A stretch of 7,810 nucleotides of DNA from Verrucomicrobiota bacterium (lineage in GTDB: Bacteria > Verrucomicrobiota > Verrucomicrobiia > Limisphaerales > UBA11358). The notes beneath the pieces were generated by a model. It searched no databases, was not told where the DNA came from, and saw nothing but the letters and a program-made list of their open reading frames with translations. The position numbers and the translations under genes were made by a program. Positions 1 to 5,825 of this stretch are shown one piece after another. The first letter of the stretch is position 1. Each line of letters starts with the position of its first letter. The stretch covers positions 1-7,810 of the forward strand of contig JAMFSG010000310.1 in assembly GCA_026225155.1 (NCBI GenBank). The letters run 5' to 3'.

Positions 1-44
1 GCGGTGTGTCGCTGTCCCGTAAATTCAAAATGCAAAAATATTTT

Positions 45-73
45 TTGGGACGCCGGCACGGCGTCCGTCCCAA
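45..73 (-). terminator. Probable hairpin terminator downstream of the TPR gene
   Basis: Seven bases at 45-51 (TTGGGAC) pair perfectly with 67-73. Inside them, 52-55 can pair with 59-62 around a GCA loop, leaving a four-base bulge (63-66). The hairpin begins about 14 bases after the minus-strand stop codon at 88-90. Read on the minus strand, it is followed by an A/T stretch with five Ts (34-38). The T tract starts several bases after the stem, so this is a less-than-ideal intrinsic terminator. The rest of 1-87 shows nothing else that I can support. Confidence 0.45.
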
Positions 74-87
74 TTTAATTAATTTTA

Positions 88-879
88 TCAGCGCGGCGAT
101 TTTATCGGCGCGGAGATTTCCGCCAGTTTTTTATTGGCAACGCTGCGGCGCGCAGTCCAATCAGCCCAGCTTTCTTCCCAATGTTCGCCGGTGAAATTCG
201 TTTGCGCTTTTGACCATATCGCATCGAGCGCGTTCAATTCCGTTTTCGCATGGTCGGGTTCACGCCATGTTAGATAAGCTTCGGCGAGGTTCAGGCGATT
301 TTCTGGATAATCCGGCGCAAGCTTGACGGCGCGTTGCAGAAATATGCGTGCCTTGCGTTCGCTGCCGACGCTGCCGATGCTCGGTGCTTCGAGATACAGC
401 AGGCCGAGATTGCGCGTTGGTCCGGCGAAATCCAGATTTTCGTCAAGTGCGATGGCGATCTTGAATTCGCGCTCCATTTGTTTGACGAGGCTCAAGGCGC
501 CGAGCAATTCCGTGCGCGCGAGCTGGCCCATGTCCATGGCGAGATAATAATGCGCGGCGGCGTTTTTGGGTTCGCGGGCGATGAGATCGCGGCTGGCGGC
601 GATGCCGGCATTCGCGATATCGGCGCGGGTGGAATCGGTTTTCGCAAAATCCGCCCAGTCGTAACTGGCACGCGCAAAAATCCAAGCGTTGCTGGAATTT
701 TCGGAATGCGCCTGAAACTGGATTTGCGAACGATGAAATTCTTTTTCCGCGCGCGCGGCGAAAATGGCATTCGTCGTTTCGTCGGCAAAAGTAATTCCGG
801 TTGCGGCAAAGAAAAATAAAATGGCCGCCGCGAATTTCCCTTTCGTCGTTTGCTTCCCGGTGGAATAAAAAGTTGCCAT
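88..879 (-). CDS. Exported TPR-repeat protein of unknown role
   Basis: This encodes a 263-residue protein. Residues 1-32 look like a signal peptide: Lys-containing start, a hydrophobic run around residues 17-30, and a plausible cleavage site after ITFA. The mature protein is probably periplasmic. The rest is alpha-helical with TPR-like units, clearest around residues 104-150 (AAAHYYLAMDMG onward) and 174-215 (ARIFLQRAVKLAPDYPENRLNLAEAYL in outline). The segment around 153-172 resembles the TRAP-transporter T-component (TatT) kind of TPR protein, but no TRAP genes are visible, so I give only the structural class. TPR arrays bind protein partners; none is identifiable here. The gene is transcribed divergently from the lipoprotein/hpnH unit. 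The ATG at 877-879 has no Shine-Dalgarno sequence. A TATAAA hexamer lies about 13 bases upstream of it. Confidence 0.8.
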   Translation of the reverse strand: MATFYSTGKQTTKGKFAAAILFFFAATGITFADETTNAIFAARAEKEFHRSQIQFQAHSENSSNAWIFARASYDWADFAKTDSTRADIANAGIAASRDLIAREPKNAAAHYYLAMDMGQLARTELLGALSLVKQMEREFKIAIALDENLDFAGPTRNLGLLYLEAPSIGSVGSERKARIFLQRAVKLAPDYPENRLNLAEAYLTWREPDHAKTELNALDAIWSKAQTNFTGEHWEESWADWTARRSVANKKLAEISAPIKSPR

Positions 880-900
880 CGCGTCGGGCTGTTTTATACT
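873..900 (+). promoter_or_regulatory. Putative sigma-70 promoter of the lipoprotein-hpnH unit
   Basis: TTGCCA at 873-878 (5 of 6 to TTGACA) and TATACT at 895-900 (5 of 6 to TATAAT) are separated by 16 bases. Transcription would start near 906-908, on or next to the GTG at 907, implying a leaderless mRNA. The -35 box lies over the first codons of the divergent TPR gene. The hexamer match is seen directly; activity is inferred. Confidence 0.5.
893..898 (-). promoter_or_regulatory. Possible -10 box of the TPR gene
   Basis: On the minus strand these bases read TATAAA (5 of 6 to the sigma-70 consensus TATAAT), 13 bases upstream of the ATG. No convincing -35 hexamer sits 16-18 bases further up. 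It overlaps the -10 box of the divergent lipoprotein gene, so the two promoters could exclude each other. Confidence 0.35.
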
Positions 901-906
901 GTGCAG

Positions 907-1113
907 GTGAGATTAAATTGGAAATTTCCGCTGCTGGCAATGTTTGTCGCACTGGCGCTCGGCACGAGCGGCTGCGGCGGCATCAGCGCGAGCCACACCG
1001 TTTCGCCGCTGGATTTCCTGCTGCCGGGTGTCCGGAATGATGCCAATCCGGCCACCACCAACGCGCCGGTTGCGTTCACGGAAAAATCCGTTACTTTGGC
1101 GGTTGCTAAATAA
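907..1113 (+). CDS. Small putative lipoprotein upstream of hpnH
   Basis: This is a 68-residue protein when begun at the GTG at 907. A short basic start (MRLNWK) leads into a hydrophobic stretch (residues 7-18) and a lipobox-like TSGC with Cys23, so lipid modification and membrane anchoring after signal peptidase II cleavage are likely. The Thr at -3, where Leu is usual, makes the lipobox atypical. The mature part is only about 46 residues, with a notable SPLDFLLPG segment (33-41) and a Pro/Ala/Asn/Thr-rich tail, and no recognised domain. An ATG in frame at 850 exists, but it would place the signal sequence internally and overlap the divergent gene by 30 bases; GTG 901 is another option. The stop is 6 bases before the hpnH start, so the two are very probably cotranscribed. 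Function is unknown. Confidence 0.65.
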   Translation: MRLNWKFPLLAMFVALALGTSGCGGISASHTVSPLDFLLPGVRNDANPATTNAPVAFTEKSVTLAVAK

Positions 1114-1119
1114 ATTTTT

Positions 1120-2535
1120 ATGCGTTTCCCATTCGCGCTGACGAAAAAAATCGCCAGCCACATCATCAAACATAAGCTCCGCAAGACGCCGAAATTCGCG
1201 ATGGTCTTGCAGCTCGAACCGCTGCACACCTGCAACCTGACCTGCACCGGCTGCGGGCGCATCCGCGAATATTCCACGTCGCTCAAAGACATGGTTCCGC
1301 TGGAACAGTGTCTCCAAGCGGCGATTGAATGCGACGCGCCGATGGTTTCCATCTGCGGCGGCGAACCGTTAATTTATCCGAAGATCGAAGAATTGATCGC
1401 CGGCTTGCTCGAACAAGGCCGCGTGCTTTACATCTGCACGAACGGAATGTTCATGCGCAAAAAAATGCGCGATTATCTCGCCGCTGTTTATTCGCCGTCG
1501 CTGGAACCGAAGCTGAAAAAATTGCTCGATGGCAAATTGATTTCCGAAAAAGAAGCCGAAGTCATCCGCAAATCCGACGACGCGGCAAAGAAAAAAGTCG
1601 TCATCCGCCCGACGCAATGGATGTATTGGAACGTCCACGTTGACGGTCTGGAATTCACGCACGATTTGATTGTCGAACGCGAAGGCGTTTTCAAGGAATG
1701 CGTCGAAGCCATCAAAATGGCGAAAATCATCGGTTACCAAGTCGCAACCAACACGACGGTCTACAAAGAAACCGACGTCGCCGAAATCGAGGACATGTTC
1801 AAGTATTTGAGCTCGCTCGAAGTGGACGGCCACACGATTTCGCCCGGCTATGATTACGACGCCGCAAAAAAAGACATGGTGAAGCGTCTCGGCAAAGATC
1901 CGAAACAATTTTTCCTCACGCGCGACATGACGCGCCAGAAATTCGCGAAGATCCAGGATTGGGGCAAAGCGTTCACCATTTTCGGCACGCCGGTTTATCA
2001 GGAATTTCTCGCGGGCAAACGCGAATTGACCTGCACCGCGTGGGCGATTCCGACGTTCAACGTCAAAGGCTGGAAAGCGCCGTGCTATCTGATGACCGAC
2101 GGCCATTATCCCGGCTATCAGGAAATGCTCTCGAAAGTGCAATGGGAAAAATACGGCGTCGTCAACGGCGTCGCGCGTGACCCGCGCTGCGAACATTGCA
2201 TGGTTCATTGCGGCTACGATCCGAGCGGCGCGCTCGGCACGAATTATCAATCCGGCGACAACTGGAAAAATTTCAAATACAACTTCGGCGCGAAACCGAA
2301 GCCATTTCCGGCATCGCCCGAACTCGCAAAACGCGCGTTCAACGGCATGACAATCGGCAAAGGTCATCTGGCCGAAGCGAAAGCCGCGATCAATTCTCCC
2401 GCCGCCGGCGCGCGCGGTGCATTCTCGAACGAAGCTCATCACGAACCGCACGTCGCCAGCCATTGCGGCACCGGCGACACGACCGAACGCGATGACTTGC
2501 TGGCGAAAATCAAAGACACGAAAAAGGCGGAATAA
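1120..2535 (+). CDS. hpnH: HpnH-type radical SAM enzyme (adenosylhopane synthase family)
   Basis: This is a 471-residue radical SAM protein. The 4Fe-4S/SAM motif CxxxCxxC is formed by Cys38, Cys42 and Cys45 (CNLTCTGC), followed by a GGEP motif at 80-83 and VHVDG at 172-176. The C-terminal part has the HpnH-specific pattern (DUF3463 region): SPGYDYD near 241, EFLAGKRELTC to Cys305, GWKAPCYLM with Cys322, and CEHCMVHCGYD with Cys357, Cys360 and Cys364. HpnH is known to add the 5'-deoxyadenosyl radical to diploptene, giving adenosylhopane, the first step of C35 hopanoid side-chain synthesis. Two features are odd. There are about 40 extra charged residues (roughly 117-165) between the GGEP half and VHVDG. 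There is also a long tail (about 388-471) with a His/Cys-rich patch (HHEPHVASHCG). The ATG lies 6 bases after the lipoprotein stop and has no Shine-Dalgarno sequence. The family assignment is firm; the exact substrate is inferred. Confidence 0.88.
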   Translation: MRFPFALTKKIASHIIKHKLRKTPKFAMVLQLEPLHTCNLTCTGCGRIREYSTSLKDMVPLEQCLQAAIECDAPMVSICGGEPLIYPKIEELIAGLLEQGRVLYICTNGMFMRKKMRDYLAAVYSPSLEPKLKKLLDGKLISEKEAEVIRKSDDAAKKKVVIRPTQWMYWNVHVDGLEFTHDLIVEREGVFKECVEAIKMAKIIGYQVATNTTVYKETDVAEIEDMFKYLSSLEVDGHTISPGYDYDAAKKDMVKRLGKDPKQFFLTRDMTRQKFAKIQDWGKAFTIFGTPVYQEFLAGKRELTCTAWAIPTFNVKGWKAPCYLMTDGHYPGYQEMLSKVQWEKYGVVNGVARDPRCEHCMVHCGYDPSGALGTNYQSGDNWKNFKYNFGAKPKPFPASPELAKRAFNGMTIGKGHLAEAKAAINSPAAGARGAFSNEAHHEPHVASHCGTGDTTERDDLLAKIKDTKKAE

Positions 2536-2545
2536 TTGAATTTGC

Positions 2546-2580
2546 AACCACCGCCGCATTCATTGTGGCGGTGGTTTTTT
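2546..2580 (+). terminator. Intrinsic terminator after hpnH
   Basis: AACCACCGCC at 2546-2555 pairs perfectly with 2567-2576. The stem extends inward by G-U, C-G and A-T pairs to 13 pairs around the five-base loop TTCAT (2559-2563). A run of six Ts (2575-2580) follows directly, two of them in the stem. It starts 10 bases after the hpnH stop codon. Confidence 0.9.
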
Positions 2581-2608
2581 ATTTGCGAGTTTTCTGGGTT
2601 TAATTTCT

Positions 2609-3856
2609 GTGCCGACTTCACGTTATTCCGAACGCACTTTGCTGCTGTTGCTCGCGGCGGTGCAGTTCACGCACATCCTCGATTTCATGGTCATCATGCC
2701 GTTGGGCGAACAGCTCATGCGCGAACTGGCCATCGGTCCGGGAAAATTTAGCCATCTCGTCGCGGCTTACACCGTCAGCGCGGGCGTCGTCGGATTGTTG
2801 GCCGCGCCGTTCATGGATCGCTTTGACCGTCGCAAAGTTTTACTCATCGCCTACGCTGGTTTTACGGTCGGCACGCTCGCGTGTGCGTTGTCGCACACGG
2901 CGGGAATGTTGCTGATTTCCCGCGCGATCTGCGGTGCGTTCGGTGGCGTTTCGGGCGCAACCATCATGGCGATCGTCGGCGACATCGTGCCGCCGCAACG
3001 CCGTGCTTCCGGCATGGGAATCATCATGACGGCTTTTGCGGTCGCCGCCGCGCTCGGCGTTCCGTTCGGATTATTTCTCGCGCAAAAATTTCGTTGGGAA
3101 ATGCCGTTCTTTCTCGTCGCGGGCATGGGCGTGATCGTGTGGCTGTTGATTTATCTGATCCTGCCGCCAGTGCGCGCTCACATCGAAGATTTGGCCGACA
3201 CGCCGGTGCACCATTTCACGGCATTCTTTGAATTGCTGCGCGACGCGAACGCCGGACGAGCACTGCTGTTCATGTCCGCGCTCGTGATGGGACATTTCAT
3301 GGTGATTCCGTTGCTCGCGCCGTTTTTGGTTTCAAATCTCGGATTGCCGGAAAATAAATTATTTCTCGTTTATTTTGTCGGCGGCATTTGTTCGGCCTGC
3401 ACCGCGCCATTTTTCGGACGGCTCGCCGACCGGCTCGGACGTTTGCGCGTGTTCGCAATATTGATCGGCGTCGCCTGCGTCGTGACACTTTTGATCACGC
3501 TTTCCGGCAAAATGCCCGTTTGGGCGGTGTTGATTTTGGCAGGATTATTTTTCACGTTTGCCAGCGGACGATTCGTTCCCGGCCAAGCCATTTTATCACT
3601 GGCCGTGCCGTCGAAACGTCGCGGTTCATTCATGAGCCTTACCAGTTGCACACGCGATTTGACTTCCGGCGTGACGTCGAGTTTGGGCGGCTGGATCGTC
3701 ACGAAATCGCCGACGGGACAATTGGTAAATTTCGACAAACTCGGCTGGCTCGCAGTCGGGATGAGTCTGTTGAGCCTGTGGCTTGCGAGTCGCGTGCACG
3801 TGAAAGAAGTTCATCCGCCACATCCAGCGAAAACCGCTGGCGAAAATAGCATTTGA
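2609..3856 (+). CDS. MFS transporter (12-TM permease)
   Basis: This is a 415-residue, strongly hydrophobic protein typical in length for a 12-segment major facilitator. The first membrane helix is about residues 10-31. MFS motif A between TM2 and TM3 is seen as APFMDRFDRRKV (66-77), and its C-terminal counterpart as FFGRLADRLGRLR (268-280). A central hydrophilic loop (about 187-214) separates the two six-helix halves. The tail from 396 is short and hydrophilic with several His residues. It should act in the inner membrane as a proton-coupled exporter of the drug or sugar efflux type, but the substrate cannot be read from the sequence. Its position between hpnH and hpnJ invites the idea of lipid or precursor transport, which is speculation. 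The GTG start has no Shine-Dalgarno sequence and lies only 28 bases after the hpnH terminator. It probably forms a unit with hpnJ, 45 bases downstream. Confidence 0.85.
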   Translation: MPTSRYSERTLLLLLAAVQFTHILDFMVIMPLGEQLMRELAIGPGKFSHLVAAYTVSAGVVGLLAAPFMDRFDRRKVLLIAYAGFTVGTLACALSHTAGMLLISRAICGAFGGVSGATIMAIVGDIVPPQRRASGMGIIMTAFAVAAALGVPFGLFLAQKFRWEMPFFLVAGMGVIVWLLIYLILPPVRAHIEDLADTPVHHFTAFFELLRDANAGRALLFMSALVMGHFMVIPLLAPFLVSNLGLPENKLFLVYFVGGICSACTAPFFGRLADRLGRLRVFAILIGVACVVTLLITLSGKMPVWAVLILAGLFFTFASGRFVPGQAILSLAVPSKRRGSFMSLTSCTRDLTSGVTSSLGGWIVTKSPTGQLVNFDKLGWLAVGMSLLSLWLASRVHVKEVHPPHPAKTAGENSI

Positions 3857-3882
3857 TGGAATTGTTAAAAGAATGTTACGCT
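3853..3882 (+). promoter_or_regulatory. Weak candidate promoter of hpnJ
   Basis: TTGATG (3853-3858), overlapping the MFS stop codon, and TACGCT (3877-3882) are 18 bases apart. Matches to consensus are only 4 of 6 and 3 of 6. Transcription would start about 13 bases before the hpnJ ATG. Readthrough from the MFS gene is an equally good explanation, since no terminator lies between them. Confidence 0.25.
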
Positions 3883-3901
3883 GTCCGACAGTAATTTGAA
3901 T

Positions 3902-5359
3902 ATGAGCAAGACCCTTTATTTGTCACCACCCAGTTTCGATGGCTTTGATGGCGGCGCCGGCGCGCGTTATCAGGCGCGGCGCGAAGTCACCAGCTATTGG
4001 TATCCGACGTGGCTCGCGCAACCCGCCGCACTCACGCCGAATTCCAAGCTGCTCGACTGTCCGCCGCACAACATCGGCATGCCGGAAACGCTCGCGACCG
4101 CAAAGGAATTTGATCACGTCATCATCAACACTTCGACGCCGTCGTTGAAAAACGATTGCAAAGTCGCCGAAGCGATCAAGGCGCAAAAGCCGTCCACGAA
4201 AATCGGTTTTGTCGGCGCGCACACGATGGTTTTGCCCACGGAAACGCTGAAAGCTTCGCCCGCGATTGATTGGGTCGGCCGCAAAGAATTTGATTTCACC
4301 TGCAAAGAAGTCGCCGAAGACCGCGACCTCGCGACCATCGCCGGTCTGTCCTACAAAGATAAAGACGGCAAGATCAAACACAATCCCGAGCGCGAAATGA
4401 TCCACGACATGGACTCGCTGCCGTGGGTCGCCGACGTTTACAAACGCGATCTGCAGATCGAAAAATATTTCATCGGCTATCTGCTGCACCCATATATTTC
4501 GATGTATACGGGCCGCGGCTGTCCCGCGCAATGCACGTTCTGCCTCTGGCCGCAAACCATCGGCGGACATAAATATCGCGTGCGTTCGCCGCAAAATGTC
4601 GCGGACGAAATGGCTTACATGAAGAAAATTTTTCCGCAGGTGCGCGAATTTTTCTTCGACGATGACACGTTCACCGCGAACCTCCCGCGCGCCCGCGAAA
4701 TCGCGAAAAAACTCGCGCCGCTCGGCGTCCACTGGAGCTGCAACAGCCGCGCGAACCTGGATTACGACACGATCAAGTCCTTCAAAGACAATGGTTTGCG
4801 TTTGTTCCTCGTCGGCTACGAAAGCGGCAACGACGACATTCTCACGCGCATCAAAAAAGGCGTGACGATGGACGAAATGCGCCGCTTCACCAAAAATTGT
4901 CACAAGGCGGACGTCGTGATCCACGGCACTTTCATCTTGGGTTTGCCGGTGGAAACGCCGCAGACGATCCAGAACACGATTGATTTTGCGAAAGACCTCG
5001 ACGTGTTCAGCTTGCAAGTTTCGCTCGCCGCGCCGTATCCCGGCACGGAACTTTACGAAATGGCCAAGCAAAACAGTTGGTTCGTGAAGAAAGATAAAAC
5101 CGATTTGATTGAAGCCGATGGCTTGCAACAAAGCACGCTGGAATATCCCGGCCTCGACAAAAATAAAATTTTCGAGGAAGTGGATCGTTTTTATCGCACC
5201 TATTATCTGCGTCCGAAACCGATCTTGCGCATCATCAAAACGATGTTGGAAGACAAGGACATTTTGGTCCGCCGTTGCCGCGAAGGTTACGAATTCTTCC
5301 GCAGCCTCAATGAACGCAAAGCCGATCTGGCCGCGTCCAAAGCCGCCGCAACTGCGTAA
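3902..5359 (+). CDS. hpnJ: HpnJ-type B12-binding radical SAM enzyme of hopanoid synthesis
   Basis: This is a 485-residue protein. Residues 1 to about 165 form a Rossmann-like cobalamin-binding-type domain (LYLSPPSFDGFDGG at the start, LLDCPPHNIG at 50-59, IGFVGAH at 101-107) without the classical DxHxxG motif. The radical SAM core follows, with CxxxCxxC at Cys207, Cys211 and Cys214 (GRGCPAQCTFCLWPQT), then FFFDDDTF (250-257), VGYESG (304-309) and HGTFILGLPVETPQT (341-355). The N-terminal GGAGxRYQARRE, YPTWLAQPA and CTFCLWPQT signatures are those I know from HpnJ. In Burkholderia, hpnJ is required to turn the glucosamine-type head group of bacteriohopanetetrol into the cyclitol ether, a sugar ring contraction. 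The partner genes hpnI and hpnK are not in this window. I chose the ATG at 3902 over the TTG at 3896 two codons upstream. No Shine-Dalgarno sequence is seen. Confidence 0.87.
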   Translation: MSKTLYLSPPSFDGFDGGAGARYQARREVTSYWYPTWLAQPAALTPNSKLLDCPPHNIGMPETLATAKEFDHVIINTSTPSLKNDCKVAEAIKAQKPSTKIGFVGAHTMVLPTETLKASPAIDWVGRKEFDFTCKEVAEDRDLATIAGLSYKDKDGKIKHNPEREMIHDMDSLPWVADVYKRDLQIEKYFIGYLLHPYISMYTGRGCPAQCTFCLWPQTIGGHKYRVRSPQNVADEMAYMKKIFPQVREFFFDDDTFTANLPRAREIAKKLAPLGVHWSCNSRANLDYDTIKSFKDNGLRLFLVGYESGNDDILTRIKKGVTMDEMRRFTKNCHKADVVIHGTFILGLPVETPQTIQNTIDFAKDLDVFSLQVSLAAPYPGTELYEMAKQNSWFVKKDKTDLIEADGLQQSTLEYPGLDKNKIFEEVDRFYRTYYLRPKPILRIIKTMLEDKDILVRRCREGYEFFRSLNERKADLAASKAAATA

Positions 5360-5375
5360 AATATTTTACGACCAC

Positions 5376-5409
5376 AAAAAAGCGCGTCCAAAACTGGATG
5401 CGCTTTTTT
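5376..5409. terminator. Strong, potentially bidirectional terminator after hpnJ
   Basis: AAAAAAGCGC at 5376-5385 pairs perfectly with GCGCTTTTTT at 5400-5409. Inside, 5386-5390 pairs with 5395-5399 (one G-U) around the loop AAAC. The 15-pair stem has an A tract on its left and a T tract on its right, so it fits termination of hpnJ on the plus strand. It also fits termination of the convergent minus-strand transcripts. Confidence 0.9.
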
Positions 5410-5437
5410 CTTTCAACCGTCTGGCAAAATTCAAATA

Positions 5438-5471
5438 AGGAAAACAGGAATTCAGGAAAATTCTGTTTCCT
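5438..5471 (-). terminator. Imperfect hairpin downstream of the 76-residue protein gene
   Basis: The arms 5438-5452 and 5459-5471 pair (AGGAAACAG/CTGTTTCCT type) with two single-base bulges and a six-base loop. It lies about 48 bases past the minus-strand stop at 5519-5521. The T-rich tract on the minus strand is broken by Cs, so termination is uncertain; it may instead be a copy of a dispersed intergenic repeat. The rest of 5410-5518 holds nothing else that I can identify. Confidence 0.3.
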
Positions 5472-5518
5472 GCTTTCTTGCCTTCCTAATTAAATTTTGA
5501 CGGCCAAATTGTTTTGGT

Positions 5519-5749
5519 TCACGCCGCAACTTCCGACGCGCCTTTGCCGCGACCGTGTTCCATGTTGACGAATTGTTTCGTCTCCGCGATGTAGCCGACG
5601 ATGTTGAATTTGCCGATGGCTTCTTTTTTCGCGGCGGCGAAGGCGAGGCCGGTGCCGGCAAAACGCTTGGCGTCCACGGCATTTTTCGTCCATTCACTGT
5701 TGCTGGTGAGATATTCGGAGCTATCCGCGTTTTCGATCAAGATATTCAT
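5519..5749 (-). CDS. Hypothetical 76-residue protein
   Basis: I do not recognise this family. Begun at the ATG 5747-5749 it has 76 residues: a beta-like start (MNILIENADSSEYLTS), a central SEWTKNAVDAKRF segment, an Ala-rich helix (about residues 39-49), then KFNIVGYI (51-58) and a C-terminal VNMEHGRGKG segment. There is no signal peptide or membrane helix, so it is probably cytosolic. The alternating strand-helix-strand look and base composition like its neighbours support a real gene. A GTG six codons upstream (5765-5767) is an alternative start. A TAAACT hexamer ends 8 bases before the ATG, the same arrangement as at the antiporter gene. It lies downstream of the antiporter on the same strand, separated by 76 bases. 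Confidence 0.55.
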   Translation of the reverse strand: MNILIENADSSEYLTSNSEWTKNAVDAKRFAGTGLAFAAAKKEAIGKFNIVGYIAETKQFVNMEHGRGKGASEVAA

Positions 5750-5757
5750 AGACGGAC

Positions 5758-5763
5758 AGTTTA
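5758..5763 (-). promoter_or_regulatory. Possible -10 box of the 76-residue protein gene
   Basis: On the minus strand this reads TAAACT, 8 bases before the ATG. No good -35 hexamer is present at 16-18 bases. If used, the mRNA would begin within a base or two of the start codon. Confidence 0.3.
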
Positions 5764-5825
5764 GCACGCACGCGCAAAGTCGCGGCAGACAATCGGCAAT
5801 TATCTTTTTGACGCGCTTTGATTGC

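Noticed and set aside
51..59. CG-rich inverted repeat at the left edge as an attachment site or mobile element end
   Set aside because: It is explained by the terminator hairpin at 45-73; there is no integrase, transposase or target duplication nearby.
334..819. Plus-strand open frame of 161 codons opposite the TPR gene
   Set aside because: It is antisense to a gene with a signal peptide and TPR units; its translation is Gly/Arg-rich with no recognisable family features.
850..906. Longer start (ATG 850) for the small lipoprotein
   Set aside because: It would put 19 extra residues before the signal sequence, overlap the divergent TPR gene by 30 bases, and place the start codon upstream of the putative promoter.
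1369..2559. Minus-strand open frame of 396 codons opposite hpnH
   Set aside because: It lies antisense to a well-conserved radical SAM gene, and its product is Arg/Phe/Val-rich with no recognisable domain. Codon bias of the plus-strand gene explains the absence of stops.
3896..3901. TTG at 3896 as the hpnJ start
   Set aside because: ATG two codons downstream gives the usual short N-terminus before the first beta strand; no ribosome binding site favours the TTG.
3923..5131. Minus-strand open frame of 402 codons opposite hpnJ
   Set aside because: It is the mirror frame of hpnJ with Arg-rich, low-complexity composition and no motif; the sense frame has clear family motifs along its whole length.
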